DNA of 64,000 nucleotides. Origin: Paenibacillus sp. YYML68 (lineage in GTDB: Bacteria > Bacillota > Bacilli > Paenibacillales > NBRC-103111). The stretch spans positions 4,344,501-4,408,500 of the forward strand of contig NZ_BQYI01000001.1 of NCBI RefSeq assembly GCF_027923405.1, read 5' to 3'. Of the stretch, positions 16,273-25,190 are shown one piece after another; position 1 is the first letter of the stretch; every line of letters starts with the position of its first letter. Both the position numbers and the translations under genes were made by a program. The notes under the pieces were generated by a model. That model saw only the letters and a program-made list of their open reading frames with translations, was not told the origin of the DNA and ran no database searches.

Positions 16273-17085
16273 ATGAATGCAAATCTGCTGGCGTGCGGCT
16301 ACGCCTACCACCGAGAACGTTATTACGGCATGGACAAGCATGGTGCCCCTAACTACTTGTTCCGTCTGCAGACAGAGGGACGCGCCAAAGCGTACATTAG
16401 TCATCAATGGGTTCCGATCGAGGCCGGCGATCTTATCCTTGTCCAGCCTGGAGATTCTTATGCGCTGCTGATCGAAGAGGAGACCGACACCAACGGCGTT
16501 ACGATACCAATCGTAAGCGGGGATTACTATTTATTCTGCAACGGGTCCTGGATCAGCGAGTGGTGGCAGCGCAGTCATAAGCCCGGTGTCACGCGGATCG
16601 ATCCGGACGACAAGCTGATTTCATTATGGCAGCAGCTTATTATCGAGAAGCGCAGACTCGGCAAGACCGATGGCAGCGAGCTTACAGACTATTTACTCCG
16701 CGCCATGTGCCTGTACTTGGAACGAGCGGTGACGGAGACGACGCCATCGCATGGCCGTTCCTTCTCCGCGATGCGGATGAAGCGATATATCGAGGAGCGG
16801 GCGACGCAATCGTTCAAGGTAGAGGACGTTGCCTCTCACGTAGGCTTAAGCGTCTCGCGAGCGGTCCATCTATACAAGGAATGCTTCGGCCAAACGATGC
16901 TGGAGTACGCCCTGCATCTTCGACTGTCGGCTGCCATTGAACGTATGCTATATACCTCCATGTCGCTGGAGCAGATCGCGCTGACCTGCGGCTTCGGCGG
17001 ATATTCATACTTTCATCGGGTGTTCAAGGAGCATCACGGCATCGCGCCAGGACAATACCGCACAGAACAAAAAAAGTCCCTCTAA
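16273..17085 (+). CDS. AraC-family transcriptional regulator
   Basis: A 270-residue regulator. An N-terminal cupin-like sensor domain (about 20-95: IEAGDLILVQPGDSYAL) is joined to two C-terminal helix-turn-helix motifs: VEDVASHVGLSVSRAVHLYK near residue 190 and LEQIALTCGFGGYSYFHRVF near 240, ending with the typical HHGIAPGQYR. A TATAAT at 16212-16217 lies upstream. The gene diverges from the isomerase/dehydrogenase operon with a 142-base gap, so it probably senses the sugar those enzymes use. I chose ATG 16273, 12 bases after AAGGAG. Confidence 0.92.
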   Translation: MNANLLACGYAYHRERYYGMDKHGAPNYLFRLQTEGRAKAYISHQWVPIEAGDLILVQPGDSYALLIEEETDTNGVTIPIVSGDYYLFCNGSWISEWWQRSHKPGVTRIDPDDKLISLWQQLIIEKRRLGKTDGSELTDYLLRAMCLYLERAVTETTPSHGRSFSAMRMKRYIEERATQSFKVEDVASHVGLSVSRAVHLYKECFGQTMLEYALHLRLSAAIERMLYTSMSLEQIALTCGFGGYSYFHRVFKEHHGIAPGQYRTEQKKSL

Positions 17086-17094
17086 TAGAGGGAC
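17068..17094 (-). terminator. Hairpin containing both convergent stop codons
   Basis: GTCCCTCT and AGAGGGAC arms (17076-17083, 17087-17094) are followed on the minus strand by seven or more T residues. The TAA of the AraC gene and the TAG of the small minus-strand gene both fall in the loop and stem. Confidence 0.8.
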
Positions 17095-17309
17095 AGTGCT
17101 AATGTATCTTTCTCGTTCAATGAATGCAAGATGGCTTCGCACCCGATGACCTCGATGCTGATTAACGTTTGTAAGCACTTCTGCAGAGCAGCTCTGCCGG
17201 TTTCTACCTTCTTGTCAAGCGCGGTCTTCAGAAGCTTCAGCGTCTTCTTATTCAAGCTGTCGGCGAAAACCGGGACTTGTCTATCTTGAAACGTGACGAA
17301 TACTTTCAT
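17082..17309 (-). CDS. Small protein of unknown function
   Basis: A 75-residue protein, basic and probably soluble, beginning MKVFVTFQDRQVPVF. The middle is a Lys/Leu-rich helix (LNKKTLKLLKTALDKKVETG) followed by a segment with two cysteines (KCLQTLISIEVIGCEAILHS). No family comes to mind. There is only a weak purine-rich stretch before the ATG (AGGGGATG). The terminator hairpin that begins inside its last codons supports real transcription of this strand. It is not obviously linked to its neighbours. Confidence 0.55.
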   Translation of the reverse strand: MKVFVTFQDRQVPVFADSLNKKTLKLLKTALDKKVETGRAALQKCLQTLISIEVIGCEAILHSLNEKDTLALSLY

Positions 17310-17429
17310 CCCCTACACCGTCCTATCCGAAAAATAGTCTAGTTTCTTCATCCACTAATAGTATAAATTACGATGATTAATAGAAGCTTAAAAATATATT
17401 ACAAAATTAAAACAATTTAAGCAAATTGA

Positions 17430-17795
17430 TTATTGAATGTCCCGATATGAGAACGCATTGCTGCGCTTGTCCCATCGAATTAGGATCACATGATACATGT
17501 ACTCAAGGGCGCCGATGACAAGAGACGTAATGACGATTCCCCAAGCGGACATGGACCAGCCTACGTACCGGGATACAAGCAGCAAGTACAATGCGGTTAG
17601 ACCAGCATCTGTAACGGTAGCCACCACGTTGCCCGACCTGCGCAGCACCCATTGATCGACCGCCGCGTACCCCAATACACTTAAGCCGACGCTCGTGCCG
17701 ACCATCTGCCAAAAGGTCGCGTCCGAGAACAAATACAAGAGCGGAATAAGCAGAGCCGCGTTCAGCAGCAGCTTGAGTGATATGCGTTGAAACAT
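17430..17795 (-). CDS. YndM-like membrane protein (DUF2512)
   Basis: A 121-residue protein with four membrane helices and very short loops, beginning MFQRISLKLLLNAALLIPLL and containing GYAAVDQWVLRRSGN between helices 2 and 3. Size, topology and this central motif fit the DUF2512 (YndM) family, which is found in spore-forming Bacillota and has no known function. GAAGGAGGAG before the ATG at 17795 decides the start over an earlier frame opening. It lies just downstream of the germinant-receptor operon (49 bases) and may be read with it. Confidence 0.82.
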   Translation of the reverse strand: MFQRISLKLLLNAALLIPLLYLFSDATFWQMVGTSVGLSVLGYAAVDQWVLRRSGNVVATVTDAGLTALYLLLVSRYVGWSMSAWGIVITSLVIGALEYMYHVILIRWDKRSNAFSYRDIQ

Positions 17796-17844
17796 AATCC
17801 GATCTCCTCCTTCATATGCGCAATGCGTCACGGGCCTAAGCCTC

Positions 17845-18957
17845 TTATATGCTAGAATGCCCAGACGCCTTCGGCTTATGCTTCCCGCTCGACGACCCGG
17901 CCTTCTTCGGACGTAAAAATAAATACAACAGCACCGGCATGAGCCCGGTAAACAGAACCGTTATCAGCGGCCAGCGCTTCATCATGCCCATCAGCTGCAA
18001 GTAGCTCTCATAGAACCAGATCGAACCGACGACTGCGGCCAGGGCAACGGGAGCGGCAGTTAGTGCCTCGTCCATCTGCGGTACGACCCGAACGACGGCG
18101 CGGCAGATCAGATATAAGATGATGCTCGTGCGCACGATCGCCGCTGGCAGCCATATACCGACAATAGCAAGGTCGAACCGGTCCAGGAAGTCCGTAATCC
18201 GAATCTCCCGTATGAGATGATAGTTCGGATAGACGGTCTGGCTCGTTAAGTCCGGATTCATCACCGTCATGCATAGCACAATGAGCAACTGAAGCAGACC
18301 GATGCCCAGCAGCAGGCCGAGCAGCCCTGCTCTGCGAGGGTACGGCTGCGCTGTAATGAGGAACGGCAGCAGGCACAGCTCGCCGATGTAGCCGTAAGCA
18401 TAGAAGCTGGCAGTCGCAATTTCGTATATGCCCGTCTCCAAGAAAGGACGCGTATTGTTAATCTCAATCTCCTTAGCCAGAGCGAATGGGAGCATGCAGA
18501 TGACGATGATAAGGAATGTCTGGTAGATCTCCGTCATCCGGCCCACCGCCGTGAGCGAGCCTCGGCTGATGAACACCAGACTTGCTCCTACTGCAAGCGC
18601 CAGTAAGATGCCAGGCGTCGTGGGCAGCAAGGAATAGCTGACGAAGTCTACGATAGACCTCATATCTCTTGTTAATATAAGAAAAAAGTAGCCGCCATAA
18701 GCGATAATGACCAGCTTGCCCAGCTTACCGAAGCGAGTCGTCATCGCTTGAAACAGATCACGCCCCGGATACCGGGCCATCGTCCTCGCCAGCAGCAGCC
18801 AGCATAGCCCGACAACCAATAACGGCAGCACGTAGCCGAATATCGCGCTTTGACTTGCCGCCTTGGTCATCAGCATCGGGGCGCTGATTAAAGTGGTGTT
18901 GAGGACAAGACTAGAGCCGATTAGAACAATTTGTCTATTCGATAGCTGCTGCTCCAT
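17845..18957 (-). CDS. Germinant receptor B subunit (GerAB/GerKB family)
   Basis: A 370-residue integral membrane protein with about ten helices, of the amino-acid permease-like spore germination family. Typical features are the start LSNRQIVLIGSSLVLNTTL, the loop ARYPGRDLFQAMTTRFGK and the conserved stretch ILTRDMRSIVDFVSY. In spores the B subunit sits in the inner membrane and takes part in germinant recognition. The gene overlaps the small D-type gene by one base (an alternative ATG gives four); AAGGAG lies seven bases before the chosen start. The C-terminus is Lys/Ser-rich. Confidence 0.92.
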   Translation of the reverse strand: MEQQLSNRQIVLIGSSLVLNTTLISAPMLMTKAASQSAIFGYVLPLLVVGLCWLLLARTMARYPGRDLFQAMTTRFGKLGKLVIIAYGGYFFLILTRDMRSIVDFVSYSLLPTTPGILLALAVGASLVFISRGSLTAVGRMTEIYQTFLIIVICMLPFALAKEIEINNTRPFLETGIYEIATASFYAYGYIGELCLLPFLITAQPYPRRAGLLGLLLGIGLLQLLIVLCMTVMNPDLTSQTVYPNYHLIREIRITDFLDRFDLAIVGIWLPAAIVRTSIILYLICRAVVRVVPQMDEALTAAPVALAAVVGSIWFYESYLQLMGMMKRWPLITVLFTGLMPVLLYLFLRPKKAGSSSGKHKPKASGHSSI

Positions 18958-19187
18958 CATTCCGCTCCTTGATAAGAGGATATCCATCGTCTCAAAAACC
19001 GATCGAGCTCGGTCAGCGGATGGATCGGATTCTCAGTACCTTGATCGATGACCCACATGGCAGCACATGCGACATATAGCATAACGGCAAACCACAGGTT
19101 CAACCGATGCTTCTTCCGATATGCTTTCCACTGAGCGAGCCAGATGAACACAATGAATACGACCGCTTGAGTGATGACGATCAGCAT
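18957..19187 (-). CDS. Small two-helix protein, likely D-type germinant receptor subunit
   Basis: A 76-residue protein with two membrane helices (about 2-19 and 30-46) joined by a short basic loop (KAYRKKHRLN), then a polar tail. Bacillus germinant-receptor operons may carry a small two-helix D subunit of this size that modulates receptor activity. Here the gene lies between the C and B genes and overlaps both (TAATG upstream, ATGA downstream), which implies strict co-translation. Sequence identity to known D subunits cannot be confirmed by eye. Confidence 0.65.
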   Translation of the reverse strand: MLIVITQAVVFIVFIWLAQWKAYRKKHRLNLWFAVMLYVACAAMWVIDQGTENPIHPLTELDRFLRRWISSYQGAE

Positions 19188-20386
19188 TATTCAATAACCG
19201 CCTCCTCAATCAATCCGAACGGCTTCGTCACGGCGCCAGGATGATTAATCTGTATGTTCGTTCTCACATCGAACTTGAGCCGGGGATAATACAATTCATT
19301 CCATTCCCGCTCCATCTCTCTCCATTCCTGCTTGTAGCTGCGATGTATATATTCACCTAGGCCGAGCGGATCGGATTTATATTTCATCTGAAGCTCACGT
19401 AGAACGCGCTCAACGTCAGACTTGATCTGTGTGGAGATGGCGCTGTTCAGCTGCAACAAATTTTCATCCGGCAATGGATCGTACAAGGATGCGTTCTCCA
19501 TCATCGTTCCTTTGGCGCTGATCCTAATATCAAACTGAAACCGTTGGTCGTTCGTGCGGACCGGACTTACCTCAGTCGTCAATTCAGTCAGCATTACGGT
19601 AACTTGTCCTTTGCCCCGGGGGACGTCGAAGGAGATCAGCGGATTTTTGGCGTTATTACTGAGCATGAGCACATACATCGCATCCTTGCCCTCCAAGGTT
19701 CCGGTGAGCCGCCCTTCCTTGAACAAGGCGAGCCCCATCCACTTCACCTTCGACTTCGCCGTTCCATATGAGCCGGGAGATGTCTTGTCCAGCTTGATTA
19801 GAGGCAGCATCTCATCCATGCCTTTCGCCAGATGCGCCTGTACGTACGAGCGAAGCGTAATCGGACGCACCGTAAAGTTCTGTGCCAGCTCACGAATCAT
19901 CTCCGCCGGCAGCTGCTCGATCGACGCCTCGGCATTCAGCACGCTGCGCGCCTCTCCCATGGATACGACCGGTATAGCGGAGAGCCGATTTTGCGGTGTT
20001 CGGATGAAAACATCTATCACAGGCGTAAGACCGTCTCTGGCAAGCTCTGCACTGAACACGACTGTACGCCGATGGGCAAAATATAGCTGACGGGACATCG
20101 CCTGCTGCTGCTTCTTATTCGCATCTCGTATGGTACCGCCAGTGTACGAGTCGATGAAGAACGACTTGTCGCCCGACGTACCGCCCCCGCCGCCCTTGGA
20201 GCCTGCGCCGCCGAGCTGGCTCGGCAGCGGAATTTGCACCGTGACGCGGTATTCATCCCCCGTCTTATCGAAGCCCGTTGCTGCGACGAATGCGACGTCG
20301 TTGACCTCCTTACGATCCCAGCAGCCGCTCAGCAGCAGCAGCACCAGCACAGCGGCCAAGGAGCGTGCTCCTGTCCAACGTCTCAT
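19187..20386 (-). CDS. Germinant receptor C subunit, lipoprotein (GerAC family)
   Basis: A 399-residue Ger(x)C protein. A lipoprotein signal peptide ends at the lipobox LLLLSGC followed by WDRKEVNDVAFVAATGFDK, the family hallmark. The middle contains a Gly/Ser-rich insertion (about residues 55-65), and the C-terminal domain has MKYKSDPLGLGEYIHRSY, also typical. It is anchored on the outer face of the spore inner membrane with the A and B subunits. The start at 20386 overlaps the gerA-type stop by four bases (ATGA); a longer open frame upstream has no signal peptide. Confidence 0.94.
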   Translation of the reverse strand: MRRWTGARSLAAVLVLLLLSGCWDRKEVNDVAFVAATGFDKTGDEYRVTVQIPLPSQLGGAGSKGGGGGTSGDKSFFIDSYTGGTIRDANKKQQQAMSRQLYFAHRRTVVFSAELARDGLTPVIDVFIRTPQNRLSAIPVVSMGEARSVLNAEASIEQLPAEMIRELAQNFTVRPITLRSYVQAHLAKGMDEMLPLIKLDKTSPGSYGTAKSKVKWMGLALFKEGRLTGTLEGKDAMYVLMLSNNAKNPLISFDVPRGKGQVTVMLTELTTEVSPVRTNDQRFQFDIRISAKGTMMENASLYDPLPDENLLQLNSAISTQIKSDVERVLRELQMKYKSDPLGLGEYIHRSYKQEWREMEREWNELYYPRLKFDVRTNIQINHPGAVTKPFGLIEEAVIE

Positions 20387-21939
20387 GGCGCATCGTCCTT
20401 TTTGTTCATAATGATCGACTTCAGCTTGCTGGGCATGCGCTGTACATTGCCGACAGTCGGCTCCGGACGACGCGTCATCTTCCACCAAGGCGCCCTGACG
20501 AATATATCCTTGATCTCGTTCTTCCGGTACGGAGCGAAGCCCGACATATAAGGGGTGCCGAACGACTGCAGCAGGCACAGATGCGTCGTAATCCACAGCA
20601 CACCAATGACGATGCCGAACAGACCGAATACACCGGCGAGAATCATAAGCGGAAAGCGGAGCATTCGAATCGCAATCGCCATGTTGAAGCGCGGCACGGT
20701 GAACGAGGCTATACCGGTTAGCGATACGACGATGACCATCGGCGCGGAGACGATTCCAGCCTCAACCGCTGCTTGACCGATTACGAGCGCCCCGAGAATA
20801 CTGACCGCCTGACCGACCGTCTTCGGCAGCCTTATCCCGGCCTCGCGTAGCGCCTCGAACGCCACCTCCATGATGAGCGCCTCTACAAGCGCCGGGAACG
20901 GAATGACCTCACGCGCTGCTGCGATGCTCAGGATGAGCGTGGTAGGCAGCATGTCTTGATGGAACGTCGTCGTCGCAATATACAAGCTTGGCATCAGAAG
21001 CGCTACCGCGATGAACAGCAGGCGAAGCCAGCGCACGAGCGTAGAGATCATATATCGCTCATAGTAATCCTCAGACGCCTGCAGCATCTGCCAGAACGTC
21101 GTCGGACCCTTTATCACAATCGGTGTACCGTCGATCATAATTGCGAACTTCCCTTCTAGAAGCTGACTGACGACGGAATCCGGCTTCTCTGCATAGAGCA
21201 GCTGCGGGAACGGTGAATACGAGTTATCCTCGATCAGCTCCTCGATATACCCACTCTCCAGAATCGCATCGATGCGGATCGCCTCCAGCCTGCGCTTCAC
21301 CTCCTGAATCACCTTCGGGTCAGCGAGCCCCTCCATATAGAGCAGAACGACCTTCGTTCTTGACTGCTCACCTATTTCGAATGGAATGGTCTTCATGCTC
21401 GCATTGCGAAGCCTCTTGCGCACCATCCCGAGGTTCGTCTGCAGGCTCTCGGTGAACGCCTCCCTCGGACCGCGGATGACGACCTCAACTGACGACTCCG
21501 TAATTGAGCGACCAGGCGTGCCGTCGATATCGAGTCGCAATGCCCCGGCCTGTCCCTCTATGAATAATACGGCACTGCCTGCCAATATATCGTGAACGGC
21601 ACGCTCATATCGCTCTAGCTGAACGAAGCTGGATACGCTCAGCACCTGCTTGCCCAACTCGCTCAAGTCTGTAAGACGATCCAGCGTGTCTCGCTTCAGC
21701 TCCTGCAGTGGACGAATGACATGCTCCTGCAAGTCCTCTGACATCAGCATGCCGTCTATGTATAGGAAAAAAGCTCTCACATTCGCATCCGATATGTAAA
21801 TCTCACGGAGAATGAGATCCGAGCATTGATCGAACTGCTGCAGCATCAGCTGCTTCGACTCTTCGTAACGATCACCGATCTTACTTTCCAGTGAAACCGT
21901 CGGCCCAGGTTTATCGTTCACGTTGATCGCCTCACACAT
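20383..21939 (-). CDS. Germinant receptor A subunit (GerAA/GerKA family)
   Basis: A 518-residue GerA-family protein. A soluble N-terminal half (about 1-270) with FFLYIDGMLMSEDLQEHVIRP is followed by four to five membrane helices at about 300-450. A signature lies around EVIPFPALVEALIMEVAFEA, and FAIMIDGTPIVIKGPTTFW is equally typical. The A subunit contributes to ligand response. It is the first gene of the A-C-D-B operon, divergent from the MarR gene. A TGAATA at about 22000 on the minus strand could be a forespore -35 element, but I find no convincing -10. Confidence 0.94.
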   Translation of the reverse strand: MCEAINVNDKPGPTVSLESKIGDRYEESKQLMLQQFDQCSDLILREIYISDANVRAFFLYIDGMLMSEDLQEHVIRPLQELKRDTLDRLTDLSELGKQVLSVSSFVQLERYERAVHDILAGSAVLFIEGQAGALRLDIDGTPGRSITESSVEVVIRGPREAFTESLQTNLGMVRKRLRNASMKTIPFEIGEQSRTKVVLLYMEGLADPKVIQEVKRRLEAIRIDAILESGYIEELIEDNSYSPFPQLLYAEKPDSVVSQLLEGKFAIMIDGTPIVIKGPTTFWQMLQASEDYYERYMISTLVRWLRLLFIAVALLMPSLYIATTTFHQDMLPTTLILSIAAAREVIPFPALVEALIMEVAFEALREAGIRLPKTVGQAVSILGALVIGQAAVEAGIVSAPMVIVVSLTGIASFTVPRFNMAIAIRMLRFPLMILAGVFGLFGIVIGVLWITTHLCLLQSFGTPYMSGFAPYRKNEIKDIFVRAPWWKMTRRPEPTVGNVQRMPSKLKSIIMNKKDDAP

Positions 21940-22043
21940 CGTTATGGCTATATACAGCTATTTTTTGCATCTACGACCGTATTCATGCAGTCATTCTGAG
22001 GAATAGTTGCAAAAAAATCGCCCGGACACTCACTACGAGTTGC

Positions 22044-22084
22044 GACTACAGTAGTCAGCCCGTATACTTGGCTTAGCCTATAAT
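22044..22084 (+). promoter_or_regulatory. MarR-gene promoter with 13-bp palindrome
   Basis: GACTAC-A-GTAGTC (22044-22056) is a perfect 13-bp palindrome ending 22 bases before TATAAT at 22079-22084, overlapping where a -35 box would lie. The -35 itself is poor. A MarR dimer site here would allow autorepression. Confidence 0.55.
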
Positions 22085-22105
22085 AAGGGGAGGCGAGCAC
22101 GCGGC

Positions 22106-22600
22106 ATGGCTGAGAAAAAATATACAATACCCCGCTGGATATCGCTGCTGTATCGCTACGGTCAAATGTATATGGGTGATCGACTGGAAAAGTATGGAAT
22201 AGGCAGAGGGCAGTTTATGTTCCTGAATGCGCTATACTGGAGAGACGGGTTAAGTCAAGAGGAGCTGTCCGAGCATCTGTGTATTGACAAGGGAACGACA
22301 GCCAGAGCACTCAAGAAGCTGGAGGAGCAAGGCTACATCTATCGGGAGGTGCGCGCCGAAGACAGACGGTATTACAGCGTCTATCTTACCCCGCGCGCTA
22401 TGGAAATCAAGGATGAGGTGCGCGCCGTCATCGTGTCTTGGCGCAGTGTGCTGACCGATGGCTTATCGGAGGAAGAGCTGGAGATTGCGCTGGAGCTGCT
22501 AGACCGAATGGGAGCTAATGCGGAGCGCCAGATGAAGCTGCAATGGCAACAGGAGGAGACCGATGCACTGCCAAGCGATGAAGCCACAAAAGAAGCATAG
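22106..22600 (+). CDS. MarR-family transcriptional regulator
   Basis: A 164-residue winged-helix regulator. The DNA-binding part is clear: LSQEELSEHLCIDKGTTARALKKLE for the helix-turn-helix and YREVRAEDRRYYSVYLT for the wing, followed by the dimerisation helix. The C-terminal tail is acidic. GGGGAGG precedes the ATG. Family members respond to phenolics, antibiotics or oxidants by leaving DNA. No target gene is coupled to it: the neighbours are the divergent germination operon and a convergent c-di-GMP enzyme. Confidence 0.93.
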   Translation: MAEKKYTIPRWISLLYRYGQMYMGDRLEKYGIGRGQFMFLNALYWRDGLSQEELSEHLCIDKGTTARALKKLEEQGYIYREVRAEDRRYYSVYLTPRAMEIKDEVRAVIVSWRSVLTDGLSEEELEIALELLDRMGANAERQMKLQWQQEETDALPSDEATKEA

Positions 22601-22602
22601 CT

Positions 22603-22636
22603 AAGCAACGCCGCAGCTTATCCTGCGGCGTTGCTT
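22603..22636. terminator. Bidirectional terminator shared by marR and the GGDEF-EAL gene
   Basis: Perfect 14-bp arms (AAGCAACGCCGCAG and complement at 22623-22636) around a six-base loop. It lies right after the marR stop and overlaps the last codons of the convergent gene. T-runs are short on both sides. Confidence 0.75.
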
Positions 22637-25023
22637 CGATTATGCGGCTTGTTCTTGTGGTCCAGAAAGCGGACGAATTGCTCCGCCGCTACAGGACGGC
22701 TGACGACATAGCCCTGCACCTCATCACAGCCGAGCAGCTCCAGCATATCCCACTGTCCACGCTGCTCCACACCTTCAGCGACGACCTTCTTACCGAGGCT
22801 ATGGGACATGGCGATCATCGCTTTAATAATGGCCCGGTCGTTCTCATTGCTCTCCATCTCCATCACGAACGAGCGGTCGATCTTGATCGAATGCACCGGA
22901 AGCTGCTTGAGCAATACGAGCGACGAGTAGCCAGTGCCGAAATCATCGATCGACAGCTTGACGCCGAGTGCCATGATCTCTTGACAGAGCACGTTGCTCT
23001 GCTCCTGCTCCAGCATCGCAGTGCGCTCCGTAATCTCAAGGCATAGCAGCGACGGGTCGATGCCGGTGCGATGAAGCGTCTCTGCGAGAACCTGAGGGAA
23101 TTTAGGGTCCTGGAATTGCTTGGCCGACAAGTTAATAGACAGACAAATCGGCTCATAGCCAGCCTCCAGCCAATCGCGCAGCTGCTCACAGGCCGTCTCC
23201 AGCACCCAGTAGCCGATATCGACGATGGTGCCCGATTCCTCCGCGAGTGGTATGAACAATCCAGGTGAGATGAGCCCCCTCTCTGGATGATTCCACCGGA
23301 TAAGCGCCTCTGCGCCGATCATTTTCCCCGAACGAATATGCACCTGTGGCTGGTAATGAAGCGCGAACTCTCCTTGCTTCAGCCCCTTACGAATCCAACC
23401 ATCCATCCGGAAGCGCTCCCGCTCCTCATGATGAATCGAAGGGTCGAAGATGACCGCGCGATTACGACCCGATTTCTTAGCGTGGTACATGGCCAGATCC
23501 GCATGCTGCTGCAGCTGCTCCGCCGTCTGCCCATGCTCCGGGAAGCTGCTGACGCCGATGCTCACCGAGATGTAGTGCGACTTACCCTCATACACAATCG
23601 GCTGCTGGAAGCGCTGGTACAGCTCCTGACAATAAGCCTGAATTCGATCCAAACCGGACAGTCCCGGCACGAGTATCGCGAACTCGTCTCCAGACAGCCG
23701 CGCAACGGTCATATTCGGAAGCGCAGCACCTCGCAGCAGAGCTGCCACATGCTCCAGCAGTCGATCACCGACGTGATGTCCTTGCGTGTCGTTAACTTTC
23801 TTAAAGCCGTCCAAGTCAAGCACCATCATCGAGAAGGGCGCATCGAACTTCATGCCGTGGAGCAGGTGCTCCTCAAGCTTTCTCTGCATCATATACCGGT
23901 TCGGCAGCTCGGTCAGCTTATCGAAGTAGGCCATGTGCCTGATCTGCTCCTCGGCTTCCTTCATACCTGTTATGTCGAGCAGAACCACACATTGGAATCG
24001 TTCTCCTGCTGTATGTATAGCCTCGCTGTCCGCTCTCACGTACTTGAGGCTTCCATTACCGAGGTTAACCTTATACTCGCCCTTGAACATCGGTTCATGA
24101 GACCCCTTACGGCGATCGTCAGCTTCAACTGGTTCTGCCACAAGCTCCATATAACTCGACAAACGGGTTAGATTCGACTTGTCCTTCGGCTTAGACAGCT
24201 TCAGCATAGCCTGTGCCTCTGAATTGAGCTCACGGATATATCCGTCTCGATCCAGCAGCAGAATGGCCATAGGCGAGAGCTCGTACAGCACCTGATACTT
24301 CCGTTCAATAGAGGGCAGCAGATCGTACTTGATCATCGCATACCGCATGAACAGCGCATAGATCATGACACCGAACAGGCTGAAGTCGACGACCCGCATC
24401 ATCTCCGGGACGAGCTGTAGGCCGCGAAGCATCGTAAGCACTACGACCCACATTCCTCCGAAGCCCAGTCCGATTAGCACCGTCTTCAGCTGCTTACGGC
24501 GAAGCTTGATAGCGGTGTGGTCGGCAGAGCGTAGACAAGAGATTATAAATATGGAGGACAGAACGATCGTATAGACGGCCGCTCCTAACGTCATACCGAG
24601 CAGCATCGGTTGTGCCGTCTGGTAGCTCCACATGCCGATGCTGTCGATCTGAATCAGCTGCTCCGGCTTCCAATATAACGTGACCATTACAGCAAGAAGC
24701 GGCATCAGAGACAACGCTTGAATTAGCCTGTGCCCCCATATGCGCTTCATCTCCGTTAGCTCCGCGAAGAACAGAATCACACAGCACATGATGAGATAAG
24801 CAGGTATAAAAACGGAAATATAAACAAAAGCTTCGGCGAAGGGCAGCTGAACGATACTCGTCAACATATTTCCCAGCAGGAGCACGATCGTTAAGAAGAA
24901 AAAAACGGCTGCAATTCGATTCAATAAGCCCTTGCGGTCACGCTGAAGCGTCTCCATCGCGATAAAAAACAATACGGAGATCGGGATGAGGTGAGCAGCT
25001 AGAAGGATAATAAATGATATCAT
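22618..25023 (-). CDS. Membrane c-di-GMP enzyme: 7TM-PAS-GGDEF-EAL
   Basis: An 801-residue protein. About seven membrane helices fill residues 1-235, a PAS-like sensor spans 250-360, GGDEF lies at about 370-530 and EAL at about 545-790. The cyclase motif reads RLSGDEFAIL, so the first Gly is Ser; many such domains remain active, and no RxxD inhibitory site precedes it. The phosphodiesterase looks intact: EALIRW, NLSAKQF, EITERT, DDFGTGYSS, IKIDRSF, AEGVE and VQGY. It may therefore make, degrade or sense c-di-GMP. A c-di-GMP-I riboswitch lies upstream. GGAGG before the ATG at 25023 fixes the start. Confidence 0.93.
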   Translation of the reverse strand: MISFIILLAAHLIPISVLFFIAMETLQRDRKGLLNRIAAVFFFLTIVLLLGNMLTSIVQLPFAEAFVYISVFIPAYLIMCCVILFFAELTEMKRIWGHRLIQALSLMPLLAVMVTLYWKPEQLIQIDSIGMWSYQTAQPMLLGMTLGAAVYTIVLSSIFIISCLRSADHTAIKLRRKQLKTVLIGLGFGGMWVVVLTMLRGLQLVPEMMRVVDFSLFGVMIYALFMRYAMIKYDLLPSIERKYQVLYELSPMAILLLDRDGYIRELNSEAQAMLKLSKPKDKSNLTRLSSYMELVAEPVEADDRRKGSHEPMFKGEYKVNLGNGSLKYVRADSEAIHTAGERFQCVVLLDITGMKEAEEQIRHMAYFDKLTELPNRYMMQRKLEEHLLHGMKFDAPFSMMVLDLDGFKKVNDTQGHHVGDRLLEHVAALLRGAALPNMTVARLSGDEFAILVPGLSGLDRIQAYCQELYQRFQQPIVYEGKSHYISVSIGVSSFPEHGQTAEQLQQHADLAMYHAKKSGRNRAVIFDPSIHHEERERFRMDGWIRKGLKQGEFALHYQPQVHIRSGKMIGAEALIRWNHPERGLISPGLFIPLAEESGTIVDIGYWVLETACEQLRDWLEAGYEPICLSINLSAKQFQDPKFPQVLAETLHRTGIDPSLLCLEITERTAMLEQEQSNVLCQEIMALGVKLSIDDFGTGYSSLVLLKQLPVHSIKIDRSFVMEMESNENDRAIIKAMIAMSHSLGKKVVAEGVEQRGQWDMLELLGCDEVQGYVVSRPVAAEQFVRFLDHKNKPHNRSNAAG

Positions 25024-25111
25024 GGAGCATACCTCCGGTTTGAAGCATATAGTCATCATCGTCTGTCTGTAACGGAGGGCTAACTTAAGCGTTCGTTGTC
25101 GTCTCTACGAG

Positions 25112-25190
25112 ACGGCAGCTGGCTGGCAAGCGTGTTCGCGTAGCCCCTGTAGTTTTGCGTCCCTTGCTTTCGCAAGGTTTGCCAATCCCA
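25112..25190 (-). promoter_or_regulatory. Cyclic-di-GMP-I (GEMM-I) riboswitch
   Basis: Read on the minus strand, the element has the GEMM-I order: GGCAAACC, a TTGC-GAAA-GCAA hairpin, the invariant GGGACGCAAA, then CTACAGGGGCTA, a variable arm and TTGCCAGCCAGCTGCC. GGCA at the 5' side can pair with TGCC at the 3' side as P1. A TATATT lies just upstream. After the aptamer a short GTCTC/GAGAC hairpin has no T-run, while CCCTCCG at about 25074-25080 can pair with the CGGAGG ribosome binding site at 25031-25036, so control of translation is likelier than termination. Confidence 0.9.
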
